Source of the DNA: Aquitalea aquatilis
GTDB taxonomy: Bacteria > Pseudomonadota > Gammaproteobacteria > Burkholderiales > Chromobacteriaceae
Assembly: GCF_005155025.1 (NCBI RefSeq)
Contig: NZ_CP039731.1
Location: 1,922,001-1,986,000 of the forward strand
Reading direction: 5' to 3'
DNA length: 64,000 bases
The translations under genes and the position numbers were made by a program. The notes under the pieces were generated by a model, which saw only the letters and a program-made list of their open reading frames with translations, made no database searches and was not told where the DNA came from. Shown here one piece after another: positions 1 through 8,805 of this stretch (the stretch's first letter is position 1; every line of letters starts with the position of its first letter).

Positions 1-816
1 GGCGGCAAGATAGAGGCGCTGGTAGAGCGCGTGCTGGATGCCCACACCGTACTGGCCCATGTGCGCTCTTCCAAGTCACCCAAGCCCGGCACGCGGCTGA
101 TTTTTGCCGAACGCTGGGAAGCGGAAATGGTCGAGCGCGACGATGCCCTGTTCAAGCTGCGCTTTCTGGCCGAAGACAATGTGTTCGACATCCTGGAGGC
201 TTCCGGCAAGCTGCCGCTGCCTCCCTATATAGAGAGAAGCGCCGAAGGCGACGACGACGAGCGCTACCAGACCGTCTACGCCCGCGAGCAGGGCGCGGTG
301 GCGGCGCCCACTGCCGGCCTGCACTTTACCGAGGAAATGCTGGCGGCCTTGCAGGCCAAAGGTGTGGAACTGGCCTATGTCACCCTGCATGTGGGGGCAG
401 GCACCTTCCAGCCGGTGCGGGTGGAAAACATCGCCGAGCACAAGATGCACAGCGAAATCTACGAAGTGCCGCAGCGCACCTTTGAGCTGATCCAGTCAGC
501 GCGTGCGCGGGGCAACCAGGTGCTGGCGGTGGGCACCACCAGCATGCGCGCACTGGAATCTGCCGCGCGCAGTGGCGAGCTGGTGGCTGGCCGTGGCGAG
601 ACCGACATCTTCATCACGCCGGGTTACCGTTTCCGCGTGGTAGATCGCTTGCTGACCAATTTCCACCTGCCCAAGTCCACCTTGTTGATGCTGGTCTCGG
701 CTTTTGCCGGCTATCCGGAAATGCGTGCTGCCTACGCCCATGCGGTGCAGCAGCAATACCGTTTCTTCAGCTATGGCGATGCCATGCTGTTGGAACGCAA
801 GGACGAGCAGGGCTAA
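1..816 (+). CDS. queA: S-adenosylmethionine:tRNA ribosyltransferase-isomerase QueA (5' end outside window)
   Basis: QueA transfers and isomerises the ribosyl part of S-adenosylmethionine onto 7-aminomethyl-7-deazaguanine in tRNA, giving epoxyqueuosine in the wobble position of GUN anticodons. The reading frame is open from base 1 (it begins [13 protein letters not shown]), so the gene starts upstream; about 271 C-terminal residues are visible of a usual ~345. Recognisable family blocks are [53 protein letters not shown] and the terminal [10 protein letters not shown]. The DUF971 gene follows after 30 bases on the same strand. No tgt is in view. Identification is by motif memory and is secure. 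Confidence 0.96.
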   Translation, partial: GGKIEALVERVLDAHTVLAHVRSSKSPKPGTRLIFAERWEAEMVERDDALFKLRFLAEDNVFDILEASGKLPLPPYIERSAEGDDDERYQTVYAREQGAVAAPTAGLHFTEEMLAALQAKGVELAYVTLHVGAGTFQPVRVENIAEHKMHSEIYEVPQRTFELIQSARARGNQVLAVGTTSMRALESAARSGELVAGRGETDIFITPGYRFRVVDRLLTNFHLPKSTLLMLVSAFAGYPEMRAAYAHAVQQQYRFFSYGDAMLLERKDEQG

Positions 817-846
817 GCGCCCATCTTTGAAAACGACGAGGCAGAC

Positions 847-1218
847 ATGGCAGGAATCAGTCCCAATAGTGCCCAAGTGCAGGAAATCACCCTGCATGCC
901 GTTTCGCGTACGCTGGAAATCAGCTTTGATGATGGTGAGCGCTTCCAGCTGCCGGCCGAATACCTGCGGGTGTATTCGCCCTCTGCCGAAGTGCGTGGCC
1001 ACGGTGCCGGCCAGGAAGTGCTGCAGGTGGGCAAGCGCCAGGTGGCGATCACCGCGCTGGAGCCGGTGGGCCACTACGCCCTGAAGATTACCTTTGATGA
1101 TGGCCACGACAGCGGCCTCTATAGCTGGTCTTACCTTTACGAGCTGGGTGCGCAGCAAGCGGCATACTGGCAGGATTATCTGAATCGCCTCGCCGCCGCT
1201 GGCGCGAGCAGGGAGTGA
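847..1218 (+). CDS. DUF971 (gamma-butyrobetaine hydroxylase-like N-terminal domain) protein
   Basis: A 123-residue stand-alone DUF971 protein. The family resembles the N-terminal domain of gamma-butyrobetaine hydroxylase and is often found beside Fe-S or ubiquinone genes; its biochemical role is not established. Visible family features are an early beta-rich part ([20 protein letters not shown]), the [12 protein letters not shown] segment and [21 protein letters not shown] near residues 75-97. The TGA stop lies 2 bases before the ubiE ATG, so the two genes are almost certainly co-transcribed and perhaps translationally coupled. The same order, DUF971 then ubiE, is common in betaproteobacteria, which supports a link to quinone synthesis by inference only. 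Confidence 0.88.
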   Translation: MAGISPNSAQVQEITLHAVSRTLEISFDDGERFQLPAEYLRVYSPSAEVRGHGAGQEVLQVGKRQVAITALEPVGHYALKITFDDGHDSGLYSWSYLYELGAQQAAYWQDYLNRLAAAGASRE

Positions 1219-1220
1219 AT

Positions 1221-1955
1221 ATGGATCAAGAAACGCATTTTGGCTTCAAGACGGTGGCCGAGAGTGAAAAGGCCGGCAAGGTAGCCGATGTTTTCCATTC
1301 GGTGGCCAAGAAGTACGACGTGATGAACGACCTGATGTCCGGTGGCCTGCATCGCGTGTGGAAGCATTTCACCCTGACCACCTCCGGCGTCAAGCCCGGC
1401 GACAAGGTGCTGGATATCGCCGGTGGCACTGGCGACCTGGCACGTGGCTGGTCCAAGCGCGTGGGCAAGAAGGGCGAAGTATGGCTCACCGACATCAACA
1501 GCTCCATGCTGACCGTGGGCCGCGACCGCCTGCTGGACGAGGGCCTGATTCTGCCGGTATCGCTGGCGGATGCAGAAAAACTGCCGTTCCCGGACAATTA
1601 TTTCGATGCGGTGTCGGTGGCCTTCGGCCTGCGCAACATGACGCACAAGGACGCCGCACTGAAGGAAATGTGCCGCGTGCTCAAACCGGGCGGCAAGCTG
1701 ATGGTGCTGGAGTTCTCCAAGGTATGGAAACCGCTGTCGCCCATCTATGACTTCTATTCCTTCAAGGCGCTGCCGGTGATGGGCAAGATGGTGGCTGGCG
1801 ATGCCGACAGCTACCAGTACCTGGCCGAATCCATCCGCATGCATCCGGATCAGGAAACCCTGAAGGCCATGATGCTGGAAGCCGGCTTCGGCAAGGTGGA
1901 CTATCACAATATGACGGGTGGTGTGGTGGCGCTGCACAAGGGCTACAAACTCTAA
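1221..1955 (+). CDS. ubiE: Ubiquinone/menaquinone C-methyltransferase UbiE
   Basis: SAM-dependent methyltransferase that carries out the C-methylation of the ubiquinone precursor (and of demethylmenaquinone where present). 244 residues, family length ~250. The SAM-binding glycine motif [12 protein letters not shown] is at about residues 63-74; the UbiE signatures [17 protein letters not shown] (32-48) and [16 protein letters not shown] are present. The ATG at 1221 is chosen because GGGAG lies 5 bases upstream and the protein then starts [12 protein letters not shown] as in relatives; a GTG at 1215 overlaps the previous stop but has no better ribosome site. It opens a ubiquinone block continued by ubiJ and ubiB. 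Confidence 0.97.
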   Translation: MDQETHFGFKTVAESEKAGKVADVFHSVAKKYDVMNDLMSGGLHRVWKHFTLTTSGVKPGDKVLDIAGGTGDLARGWSKRVGKKGEVWLTDINSSMLTVGRDRLLDEGLILPVSLADAEKLPFPDNYFDAVSVAFGLRNMTHKDAALKEMCRVLKPGGKLMVLEFSKVWKPLSPIYDFYSFKALPVMGKMVAGDADSYQYLAESIRMHPDQETLKAMMLEAGFGKVDYHNMTGGVVALHKGYKL

Positions 1956-2001
1956 AGCCCCTGTGCCGGGTCTGCCGGTGAAAGCATGACAAGGAGATTC
2001 C

Positions 2002-2631
2002 ATGGACGGCATCACCAATCTGTGGGCCTTCATGGCGGCAGGCTTGTTGCTTAACCTGACGCCCGGCCCGGACACTTTTTACATCCTGGGTCGCAGCACG
2101 GCACAGGGCAGTCGTGTCGGCCTGCTGTCAGCGCTGGGCATAGGCCTGGGCAGTCTCGGGCACACCCTGCTGGCCGCCTTTGGCCTGTCAGCGCTGCTGG
2201 CGACATCGGCCATGGCCTTTCTGGCAGTCAAGCTGCTGGGGGCGGGCTATCTGCTGTGGCTGGGCGTGAAGATGCTGCGTCGTCCTGGCAGCAGCGTGGC
2301 TGGTGATGCTGCCCGGTTGGAAGCCGCGCGGCCAGCCAAGATTCTGCGCGAGGCCTTCTTCACCAATCTGTTCAATCCCAAGGTGGCGCTGTTTTTTCTG
2401 GCCTTCCTGCCGCAGTTTGTCAAACCGGGTGCCACCGCCGTGTCCTTTGTGATTCTGGGCCTCAGCTTTGTTGCCACCGGCTTTGCCTGGTGTGCGGCAT
2501 TGGCCTTGCTGTCGGCCCGGTTGGGCGACTGGCTGCGGCGCAAGGGTGTGGCGCAGCGACTGGACCAGCTGTGTGGCGGCCTGTTTATCCTGCTGGGTAT
2601 CAATCTCTTGTTTGCCCGGCTGAAACACTGA
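2002..2631 (+). CDS. LysE/RhtB family amino-acid exporter
   Basis: A 209-residue inner-membrane protein of the LysE/RhtB translocator family, which exports amino acids or related metabolites. The hallmark N-terminal motif NLTPGPDTFYILGRS is at about residues 18-32, followed by five to six hydrophobic segments; GYLLWLGVKMLR and NLFNPKVALFFLAFLPQF are also typical of the family. AAGGAG precedes the ATG at good distance. It sits between ubiE and ubiJ in the same direction with short gaps, so it is probably part of the same transcript although its function is unrelated to quinone synthesis. The substrate cannot be read from the sequence. Confidence 0.9.
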   Translation: MDGITNLWAFMAAGLLLNLTPGPDTFYILGRSTAQGSRVGLLSALGIGLGSLGHTLLAAFGLSALLATSAMAFLAVKLLGAGYLLWLGVKMLRRPGSSVAGDAARLEAARPAKILREAFFTNLFNPKVALFFLAFLPQFVKPGATAVSFVILGLSFVATGFAWCAALALLSARLGDWLRRKGVAQRLDQLCGGLFILLGINLLFARLKH

Positions 2632-2662
2632 AACCGGGCCGCTTGTTTGTGGAGCATTGCTG

Positions 2663-3241
2663 ATGCGTATCCAGATTGCCGTATTCAATCATCTGCTGAA
2701 CCAGCAGCCCGCCGTGCGCGCCGAGCTGGCGGCCCATGCCGGCCGCCGTGTTGGCATCGCCCTGGCTCCGCTCACCGTGCGTGGGGTGATTACCGATGAT
2801 GGCTGGCTGGCTGCCTGTGAGGGCGAGCCTGAGGCCGTCATCCGCTTGCAGCATGCCGCTGCGCTGGCAGCGGTGAGCGGTCGTGATCCGGCGCTGAGTG
2901 ATGTCAGCCTGGAAGGCGACGCCGAGCTGGCTGTGGCCATTGGCCGTCTGATTGCGCGTCTGCGCTGGGATGCTGGCGAAGACCTGTCGCGGGTCATGGG
3001 CGATGTGGCGGCCAACCGTTTGCAGCGCGTGGCACGGGCCTCGCTGGGCTTCAAGGGTGAAATTGCCTGGCGCTTGCTGGAAAACTGGGTAGAGCACCTG
3101 CGCGAAGAAGCGCCCATGCTGGCCAGCCGGCAAGCCGTGGGCAGCTATCTGCGTGCGGTGGACAGCCTGCGCGATGATGTGGCGCGTAGCGAAAAAAGAC
3201 TGGCGCGGCTGGAAGCGGTGCTGGTGAAACCAAAGGAATAA
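2663..3241 (+). CDS. ubiJ: Ubiquinone biosynthesis accessory factor UbiJ (SCP2 domain)
   Basis: 192-residue SCP2-fold protein. In E. coli UbiJ binds lipids through its SCP2 domain and organises the soluble Ubi enzyme complex. The N-terminal two thirds show the SCP2 pattern ([20 protein letters not shown], then a hydrophobic groove region and [18 protein letters not shown]); the C-terminal 40 residues are charged and probably coiled coil ([20 protein letters not shown]). The ATG at 2663 is preferred over an upstream TTG because GGAG lies 8 bases before it. It is followed 17 bases later by ubiB, its usual neighbour, which is the strongest support for the UbiJ name. Confidence 0.88.
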   Translation: MRIQIAVFNHLLNQQPAVRAELAAHAGRRVGIALAPLTVRGVITDDGWLAACEGEPEAVIRLQHAAALAAVSGRDPALSDVSLEGDAELAVAIGRLIARLRWDAGEDLSRVMGDVAANRLQRVARASLGFKGEIAWRLLENWVEHLREEAPMLASRQAVGSYLRAVDSLRDDVARSEKRLARLEAVLVKPKE

Positions 3242-3258
3242 GGGCTAGCCCGGTCATT

Positions 3259-4785
3259 ATGCGGATTTCGCGTTTTTTCAAGATTGTTTCCACGCTTTAC
3301 CGTTATGGTCTGGATGATTTTTTCGAAGGTCATTCGCGCCTGGGTTTTGTCCACACGCTGCTGAAGCTGTGTCCGCTGCCGCGAGATGTCAGCGCGCCCT
3401 TGCCAGAACGGGTGAGGCTGGCACTGGAAGGGCTGGGGCCGATTTTCGTCAAGTTCGGCCAGGTCTTGTCGACCCGGCGTGACCTGCTGCCGCCCGACTA
3501 TGCCGATGCGCTGGCCCAGTTGCAGGACCGGGTGGCCCCGTTTGACGGCGCGCTGGCGCGGCAGGTGATCGAACAGAGCTTCGGCCAGCCGGTAGAGAAT
3601 TTGTTTGTGGATTTTGAGATCACCCCGGTGGCCAGTGCCTCGGTGGCGCAGGTGCACAAGGCCTGGCTCAAGCAGCCGGATGGCAGCCGTGGCCGCGAGG
3701 TGGCGGTCAAGGTATTGCGCCCCGGCATTCAGCCGGTGATTGAGCAGGATCTGGCCTTGATGTCCACGCTGGCCCGCTGGGTGGAGCGTTTCTTCATTGA
3801 TGGCAAACGGCTGAAACCGCGCGAGGTGGTGGCCGAGTTCGACAAGTATCTGCACGACGAACTGGACATGATGCACGAGGCGGCCAATGCCTCGCAGCTG
3901 CGGCGCAACTTCACCGGCTCGGACATGCTGATCGTGCCGGAAGTGTTTTACGACTACACCAACCGCAATGTGCTGACGCTGGAGTGGATGCACGGCACGC
4001 CGGTGGGGCAGATCGAGCGCCTGCGCGAGCAGGGTGTGGACTTGAGCAAGCTGTCGCGCTTCGGGGTGGAAATCTTCTTTACCCAGGTGTTCCGCCATGG
4101 TTTTTTCCATGCCGACATGCACCCGGGCAATATCTTCGTGGCGGAAGATGGCCGCTATATCGCGCTGGATTTCGGCATCGTCGGTAGCCTCACTGATGAA
4201 GACAAGCATTATCTGGCGGTGAATTTCCTCGCCTTCTTCAATCGCGATTACCACCGCGTGGCCACCGCGCATATTGAATCCGGCTGGGTGCCGAAAACCA
4301 CCCGCGCTGAGGAGCTGGAAGCGGCAGTACGCACGGTGTGCGAGCCCATCTTTGAAAAACCCTTGTCGGAGATTTCCTTCGGCCTGGTGCTGCTGCGCTT
4401 GTTTGAAACCAGCCGCCGTTTCAATGTAGAAATCCAGCCGCAGTTGGTCCTGCTGCAAAAAACCCTGCTCAATATCGAGGGACTGGGACGCCAGCTGGAC
4501 CCCAACCTGGATTTGTGGGTGACCGCCAAGCCTTTCCTTACCAAGTGGATGAACGAGCAGATGGGTTGGCGTGGCATGCTGCGCACCCTCAAGCAGGAGG
4601 CTCCGCAATGGGCCACCACCCTGCCTACGCTGCCGCGCAAGCTGAATGAGGCGCTGTCTGCCGCCAAGAGCGACCTGCTGGTGGAGGGGTATATCCAGCT
4701 GATGCGAGAGCAGAAGCGGCAGAATTTCCTGCTGGCGCTGATTGCCATTCTGCTGACCGCCTTGCTGGCCAAATCCTTGTTGTAA
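3259..4785 (+). CDS. ubiB: Ubiquinone biosynthesis regulatory ATPase/kinase-like protein UbiB
   Basis: 508-residue atypical kinase-like ATPase (ABC1/ADCK/UbiB family) needed for ubiquinone synthesis and thought to help extract lipid precursors from the membrane. The family-specific KxGQ motif is seen as KFGQ at residues 65-68, with [16 protein letters not shown] after it; the kinase-like lysine lies in VAVKVLRPG, the catalytic-loop equivalent is [12 protein letters not shown], and the metal-binding DFG equivalent is ALDFGIVG. The C-terminal ~20 residues are strongly hydrophobic ([19 protein letters not shown]) and anchor the protein to the inner membrane. Last gene of the ubi block; a hairpin terminator follows. 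Confidence 0.97.
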   Translation: MRISRFFKIVSTLYRYGLDDFFEGHSRLGFVHTLLKLCPLPRDVSAPLPERVRLALEGLGPIFVKFGQVLSTRRDLLPPDYADALAQLQDRVAPFDGALARQVIEQSFGQPVENLFVDFEITPVASASVAQVHKAWLKQPDGSRGREVAVKVLRPGIQPVIEQDLALMSTLARWVERFFIDGKRLKPREVVAEFDKYLHDELDMMHEAANASQLRRNFTGSDMLIVPEVFYDYTNRNVLTLEWMHGTPVGQIERLREQGVDLSKLSRFGVEIFFTQVFRHGFFHADMHPGNIFVAEDGRYIALDFGIVGSLTDEDKHYLAVNFLAFFNRDYHRVATAHIESGWVPKTTRAEELEAAVRTVCEPIFEKPLSEISFGLVLLRLFETSRRFNVEIQPQLVLLQKTLLNIEGLGRQLDPNLDLWVTAKPFLTKWMNEQMGWRGMLRTLKQEAPQWATTLPTLPRKLNEALSAAKSDLLVEGYIQLMREQKRQNFLLALIAILLTALLAKSLL

Positions 4786-4805
4786 TCTGCGGGATGGGGA
4801 AACAG

Positions 4806-4840
4806 AAAAGCACGCGACTGCTGGCAGCGCGTGCTTTTTT
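4806..4840 (+). terminator. Rho-independent terminator after ubiB
   Basis: Inverted repeat AGCACGCG / CGCGTGCT with an 11-base loop, followed directly by T6. It lies 20 bases past the ubiB stop and before the convergent scoB stop. An A-run on its left side means it may also work weakly for the minus-strand operon. Confidence 0.85.
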
Positions 4841-4858
4841 CATGCAATAGCCATGGTG

Positions 4859-5539
<681 letters not shown>

Positions 5540-5541
5540 GT

Positions 5542-6255
5542 TCAAGCCTCCGCCAGACTGGCAGCGCGCACGGTGCGCTGCTCGATGCGTTTTTCGGGAT
5601 GGGGGTTCAGCACCAGTCGCTGCACAAAGATACCGGGGGTGTGGATGGCATCCGGGTCCAGCATGCCGTTTTCCACGATTTCTTCCACTTCGGCCACGGT
5701 GATGCGCCCGGCCATGGCGACATTGGGATTGAAATTGCGGGCGGTACGGCGATAGATCAGGTTACCGGCGCGGTCGGCCTTCCAGGCCTTGACCAGCGCC
5801 ACATCAGCGCAGAGGGCCTGTTCCAGGATATGCGGCTGGCCATTGAAGTTGCGAACCTCTTTGCCTTCCGCCACCAGCGTGCCGTAGCCGGTGCGGGTGA
5901 AGAAGGCGGGAATGCCGCTGCCGCCAGCGCGCAGTTTTTCCGCCAGCGTGCCTTGCGGGGTGAATTCCAGCTCCAGCTCGCCATTCAGGTACTGGCGTTC
6001 GAATTCCTTGTTCTCCCCCACGTAGGAAGCAATCATCTTGCGAATCTGTCGGGTGTTGAGCAGCTGGCCCAGGCCAAAGCCGTCCACGCCGGCATTATTG
6101 GAAATGGCGGTGAGATTGCACACGCCGCTGTCGCGCAGTGCGGCGATCAGCGCTTCGGGAATGCCGCACAGGCCGAAGCCGCCCACGGCAATGGTCTGGC
6201 CATCGGCCACGATGTCGGCCAGGGCGCTGGCCGCATCCGGGTAAAGCTTGTTCAT
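5542..6255 (-). CDS. scoA: Succinyl-CoA:3-ketoacid (acetoacetate) CoA-transferase, subunit A
   Basis: Alpha subunit (237 residues) of the heterodimeric CoA-transferase. The CoA-transferase family I signature [13 protein letters not shown] is at residues 25-37, and [12 protein letters not shown] and [18 protein letters not shown] are typical of the SCOT A subunit. It lies 18 bases downstream of bdhA and 2 bases upstream of scoB on the minus strand. Together with bdhA this gives a complete route from 3-hydroxybutyrate to acetoacetyl-CoA. An AtoD/AtoA-type acetyl-CoA-dependent transferase is the main alternative; SCOT-type wording is preferred because of the bdhA context and sequence pattern. 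Confidence 0.93.
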   Translation of the reverse strand: MNKLYPDAASALADIVADGQTIAVGGFGLCGIPEALIAALRDSGVCNLTAISNNAGVDGFGLGQLLNTRQIRKMIASYVGENKEFERQYLNGELELEFTPQGTLAEKLRAGGSGIPAFFTRTGYGTLVAEGKEVRNFNGQPHILEQALCADVALVKAWKADRAGNLIYRRTARNFNPNVAMAGRITVAEVEEIVENGMLDPDAIHTPGIFVQRLVLNPHPEKRIEQRTVRAASLAEA

Positions 6256-6273
6256 TGGTTTTCCTTGCTTGCT

Positions 6274-7050
6274 TTACTGGGCAGTCCAGCCGCCGTCCAT
6301 GGCCCAGGCAGCACCGCGTACTTCATCGGCCGCCGGGCTGCACAGGAACACCGCCAGCGCACCCAGCTGCTGCGGCGTGACAAACTGGCCGGAGGGTTGC
6401 TTCTCGGCCAGCAGCGCTTGCTGGGCCTGTTGCGGGCTGCTGCCCTGCTGCGCGGCGCGGTCGGCAATCTGCTGTGCCACCAGCGGGGTGAGCACCCAGC
6501 CCGGACAAATGGCATTGCAGGTGACGGGGCTGTGGGCGGTTTCCAGCGCCACGGTTTTGGTGAGGCCCAGCACGCCGTGTTTGGCTGCCACATAGGCGGA
6601 TTTGCCGCTGGAGGCCACCAGGCCGTGGGTGGAGGCGATATTGATGATGCGGCCCCAGCCGCGCTCGCGCATGGCCGGCAGCAGCAGACGGGTGGTGTGG
6701 AACACCGCACTCAGATTGATGGCCAGCACCTTGTCCCATTGCGCCGGGGGAAAGTCTTCTATCCGGGCCACATGCTGGATGCCGGCGTTGTTGACCAGAA
6801 TGTCCACACCGCCGCACTCTGCAGTGGCGAAATCGCACAGCGCGTCAATCTGGGCCGGGTCGGACAAATCTGCCGGATGATGCCAGGCCTGCACGCCCAG
6901 TGCCTGTATCTGTGCCAGGGCGGCTGCCACATCGCCAAAGCCGTTGAGCACGATATTGGCCCCGGCTTCGGCCAGTGCTTGGGCAATGCCCAGGCCGATG
7001 CCGCTGGTGGAGCCGGTGACCAGCGCGGTTTTTCCTGCCAGTGAAGTCAT
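6274..7050 (-). CDS. bdhA: D-3-hydroxybutyrate dehydrogenase
   Basis: 258-residue classical short-chain dehydrogenase that oxidises D-3-hydroxybutyrate to acetoacetate with NAD+. The cofactor motif TGSTSGIG begins at residue 12, NNAGIQHV at about 87-94, and the catalytic triad is Ser140 (IINIAS), Tyr153 and Lys157 (SAYVAAKHG). The ICPGWVLTPLV segment and the GQFVTP region before the C terminus match the hydroxybutyrate dehydrogenase subgroup. It lies between the GntP permease (54-base gap) and scoA (18-base gap). The operon lets the cell use 3-hydroxybutyrate from outside or from its own polyhydroxybutyrate store. Confidence 0.94.
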   Translation of the reverse strand: MTSLAGKTALVTGSTSGIGLGIAQALAEAGANIVLNGFGDVAAALAQIQALGVQAWHHPADLSDPAQIDALCDFATAECGGVDILVNNAGIQHVARIEDFPPAQWDKVLAINLSAVFHTTRLLLPAMRERGWGRIINIASTHGLVASSGKSAYVAAKHGVLGLTKTVALETAHSPVTCNAICPGWVLTPLVAQQIADRAAQQGSSPQQAQQALLAEKQPSGQFVTPQQLGALAVFLCSPAADEVRGAAWAMDGGWTAQ

Positions 7051-7104
7051 GATGGATATCCTGTCAGGCCCCGCCGGCTGGCAGAGCCTGAACGCTATAG
7101 AGAA

Positions 7105-8496
7105 TTAAACGAGGCCGGTGAGGTAGAACACGCTGATGACGAAGAACACCGCCAGCGTCTTGATCAGGGTGACCGCGAAGATGTCGCGGTAAGCCTCGCG
7201 GTGGGTGAGGCCGGTGACTGCCAGCAGGGTGATCACCGCGCCGTTATGCGGCAGGGTGTCCATGCCGCCACTGGCCATGGCCACTACGCGGTGCAGCACT
7301 TCCAGCGGAATGCCGGCCGCCTGGCAGGCGCTGATGAACTGTTCGCCCATGGCGGCCAGCGCGATGCTCATGCCGCCGGAAGCCGAACCGGTCACCCCGG
7401 CCAGGGTGCTGACCGTGACGGCGGCATTGACCAGCGGATTGGGAATGTTCTGCAAGGCATGCGCAATCACCATGAAGCCAGGCAGGGCGGCAATCACCGC
7501 GCCAAAACCGTATTCCGAGGCGGTGTTCATCGCCGCCAGCATGGCTCCGGCGATGGCACCCTTGCTGCCCTCGGCAAATTTCTCGCGGATGGCCGGCCAG
7601 GCGCTGAGGGCAACGAAGGCAATGCCCAGCAGCAGGGCGGCTTCTACCGACCAGATGGCGGTGACGGTGGAGATCTGCGTGGTGACTGGTTTACTCATGC
7701 CGGCCAGTTTCAGCTCATGGCTGACCCCATACCAGGCGGGAATCCAGCGGGTGAAGGCAAAGTTGCTGATGCCGATCAACAGCAAGGGGGCCATGGCCAG
7801 CCAGGGCGAGGGCAGGTTGCTGGTGTCGATGTGTTCCGGCTCGTTGTGCAAATCGGTGCCATAGCCTTCGCCCTTGGCCATCAGGCTGCGACGGCGCCAT
7901 TCCAGATAAGCCAGCCCGACGAGGGTGATGAACAGCGCGCCAACCACACCCAGTACCGGGGCCGCCCAGGCCGTGGTCTTGAAAAAAGTGGTGGGGATGA
8001 TGTTCTGGATCTGCGGCGTACCCGGCAGCGAATCCATGGTGAAGGAGAAGGCCCCCAGTGCCACCGTGCCGGGAATCAGCCGCTTGGGAATATTGCTCTG
8101 GCGGAACATCTCGGCGGCAAAGGGATAGACGGCGAATACCACTACGAATAGCGAAACCCCGCCGTAAGTCAGCAGCGCGCATACCGCTACGATGACGGCG
8201 ATGGCGCGTTTCTCGCCGATAAAGCGGATGACGGCAGCAACAATCGACTTGGAAAAGCCGGACAGCTCCACCAGCTTGCCGAACACCGAACCCAGCAGGA
8301 ATACCGGAAAGTACAGTTTGACGAAGCCCACCATCTTGTCCATGAACAGCCCGCTGAAGGCAGGTGCCACGGCAGAGGGTTCGGTTAGCAGGACGGCGCC
8401 CAATGCCGCCAGTGGTGCCATCAGAATGACGCTGTAGCCGCGATAGGCCGCCAGCATCAGGAAGAACAGTGCCAGTAAAACCACGATAAAACTCAT
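7105..8496 (-). CDS. GntP-family permease, probably for 3-hydroxybutyrate
   Basis: 463-residue polytopic inner-membrane transporter of the GntP/gluconate:H+ symporter superfamily with about twelve hydrophobic segments. Family features include LLTYGGVSLFVVVFAVYP and the GAFSFTMDSLPGTPQIQN block, and the C-terminal GGMDTLPHNGAVITLL. The acid imported is not visible in the sequence; as first gene of an operon with bdhA and scoAB, a short hydroxy or keto acid such as 3-hydroxybutyrate is the best inference rather than gluconate. Its upstream region carries a sigma-54 promoter and three palindromes that could bind the activator encoded just upstream. Confidence 0.9.
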   Translation of the reverse strand: MSFIVVLLALFFLMLAAYRGYSVILMAPLAALGAVLLTEPSAVAPAFSGLFMDKMVGFVKLYFPVFLLGSVFGKLVELSGFSKSIVAAVIRFIGEKRAIAVIVAVCALLTYGGVSLFVVVFAVYPFAAEMFRQSNIPKRLIPGTVALGAFSFTMDSLPGTPQIQNIIPTTFFKTTAWAAPVLGVVGALFITLVGLAYLEWRRRSLMAKGEGYGTDLHNEPEHIDTSNLPSPWLAMAPLLLIGISNFAFTRWIPAWYGVSHELKLAGMSKPVTTQISTVTAIWSVEAALLLGIAFVALSAWPAIREKFAEGSKGAIAGAMLAAMNTASEYGFGAVIAALPGFMVIAHALQNIPNPLVNAAVTVSTLAGVTGSASGGMSIALAAMGEQFISACQAAGIPLEVLHRVVAMASGGMDTLPHNGAVITLLAVTGLTHREAYRDIFAVTLIKTLAVFFVISVFYLTGLV

Positions 8497-8580
8497 GGTG
8501 CATCTCCTCTATTGTTGTGTGGCCCACTGCGGGGCCCTTGTGTGGACCTGGCGCATGGCCCTGTCCCTGAACGGGATAAC

Positions 8581-8597
8581 AGCAGGAAGCGTGCCTG
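8581..8597 (-). promoter_or_regulatory. Sigma-54 (-24/-12) promoter of the GntP-bdhA-scoAB operon
   Basis: On the minus strand the bases read CAGGCACGCTTCCTGCT. The invariant GG (8595-8594) and GC (8583-8582) are separated by exactly 10 bases, and GGCACG matches the -24 consensus exactly. Transcription would start near 8570, 74 bases before the permease ATG. Confidence 0.8.
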
Positions 8598-8658
8598 AAT
8601 TGGATATTCAATTAAATCAATAGCTTGCTGTGAATTGTGCTGGCGGTGAGGGCTTGCT

Positions 8659-8674
8659 GTCTCTGTTTGGAGAC
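8659..8674. promoter_or_regulatory. Candidate enhancer (UAS) palindrome 1
   Basis: GTCTCTGTTTGGAGAC: outer arms GTCTC and GAGAC are perfectly inverted. It lies about 90-105 bases upstream of the predicted sigma-54 start, a usual place for an activator site. Confidence 0.65.
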
Positions 8675-8729
8675 GCTATGGCGGCTTAGGACAGTGGCAG
8701 GGCCGCTAGTGGCGGGGGGAGCGCGGCCC

Positions 8730-8745
8730 GTCTCGCTTGGTAGAC
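8730..8745. promoter_or_regulatory. Candidate enhancer (UAS) palindrome 2 (imperfect)
   Basis: GTCTCGCTTGGTAGAC: arms GTCT and AGAC are conserved but the fifth base pair is not. It is 3 bases from palindrome 3, so a dimer pair could bind both. Confidence 0.55.
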
Positions 8746-8748
8746 GCT

Positions 8749-8764
8749 GTCTCTGTTTCGAGAC
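8749..8764. promoter_or_regulatory. Candidate enhancer (UAS) palindrome 3
   Basis: GTCTCTGTTTCGAGAC differs from palindrome 1 by one central base and starts exactly 90 bases from it. It lies about 180-195 bases upstream of the predicted transcription start. Confidence 0.65.
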
Positions 8765-8805
8765 GAGGCCGGATGTCCTGCCGCTGACTGGGCTTGTGCT
8801 GGCGG

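Larger units (their letters stand above)
8497..8805 (-). promoter_or_regulatory. Regulatory region of the ketone-body operon
   Basis: A 309-base stretch with no gene of its own. It holds, reading upstream from the permease, a sigma-54 type promoter near 8581-8597 and three similar palindromes at 8659-8674, 8730-8745 and 8749-8764. The rest shows nothing I can name. The activator gene ends at 8806 on the same strand. Confidence 0.75.
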
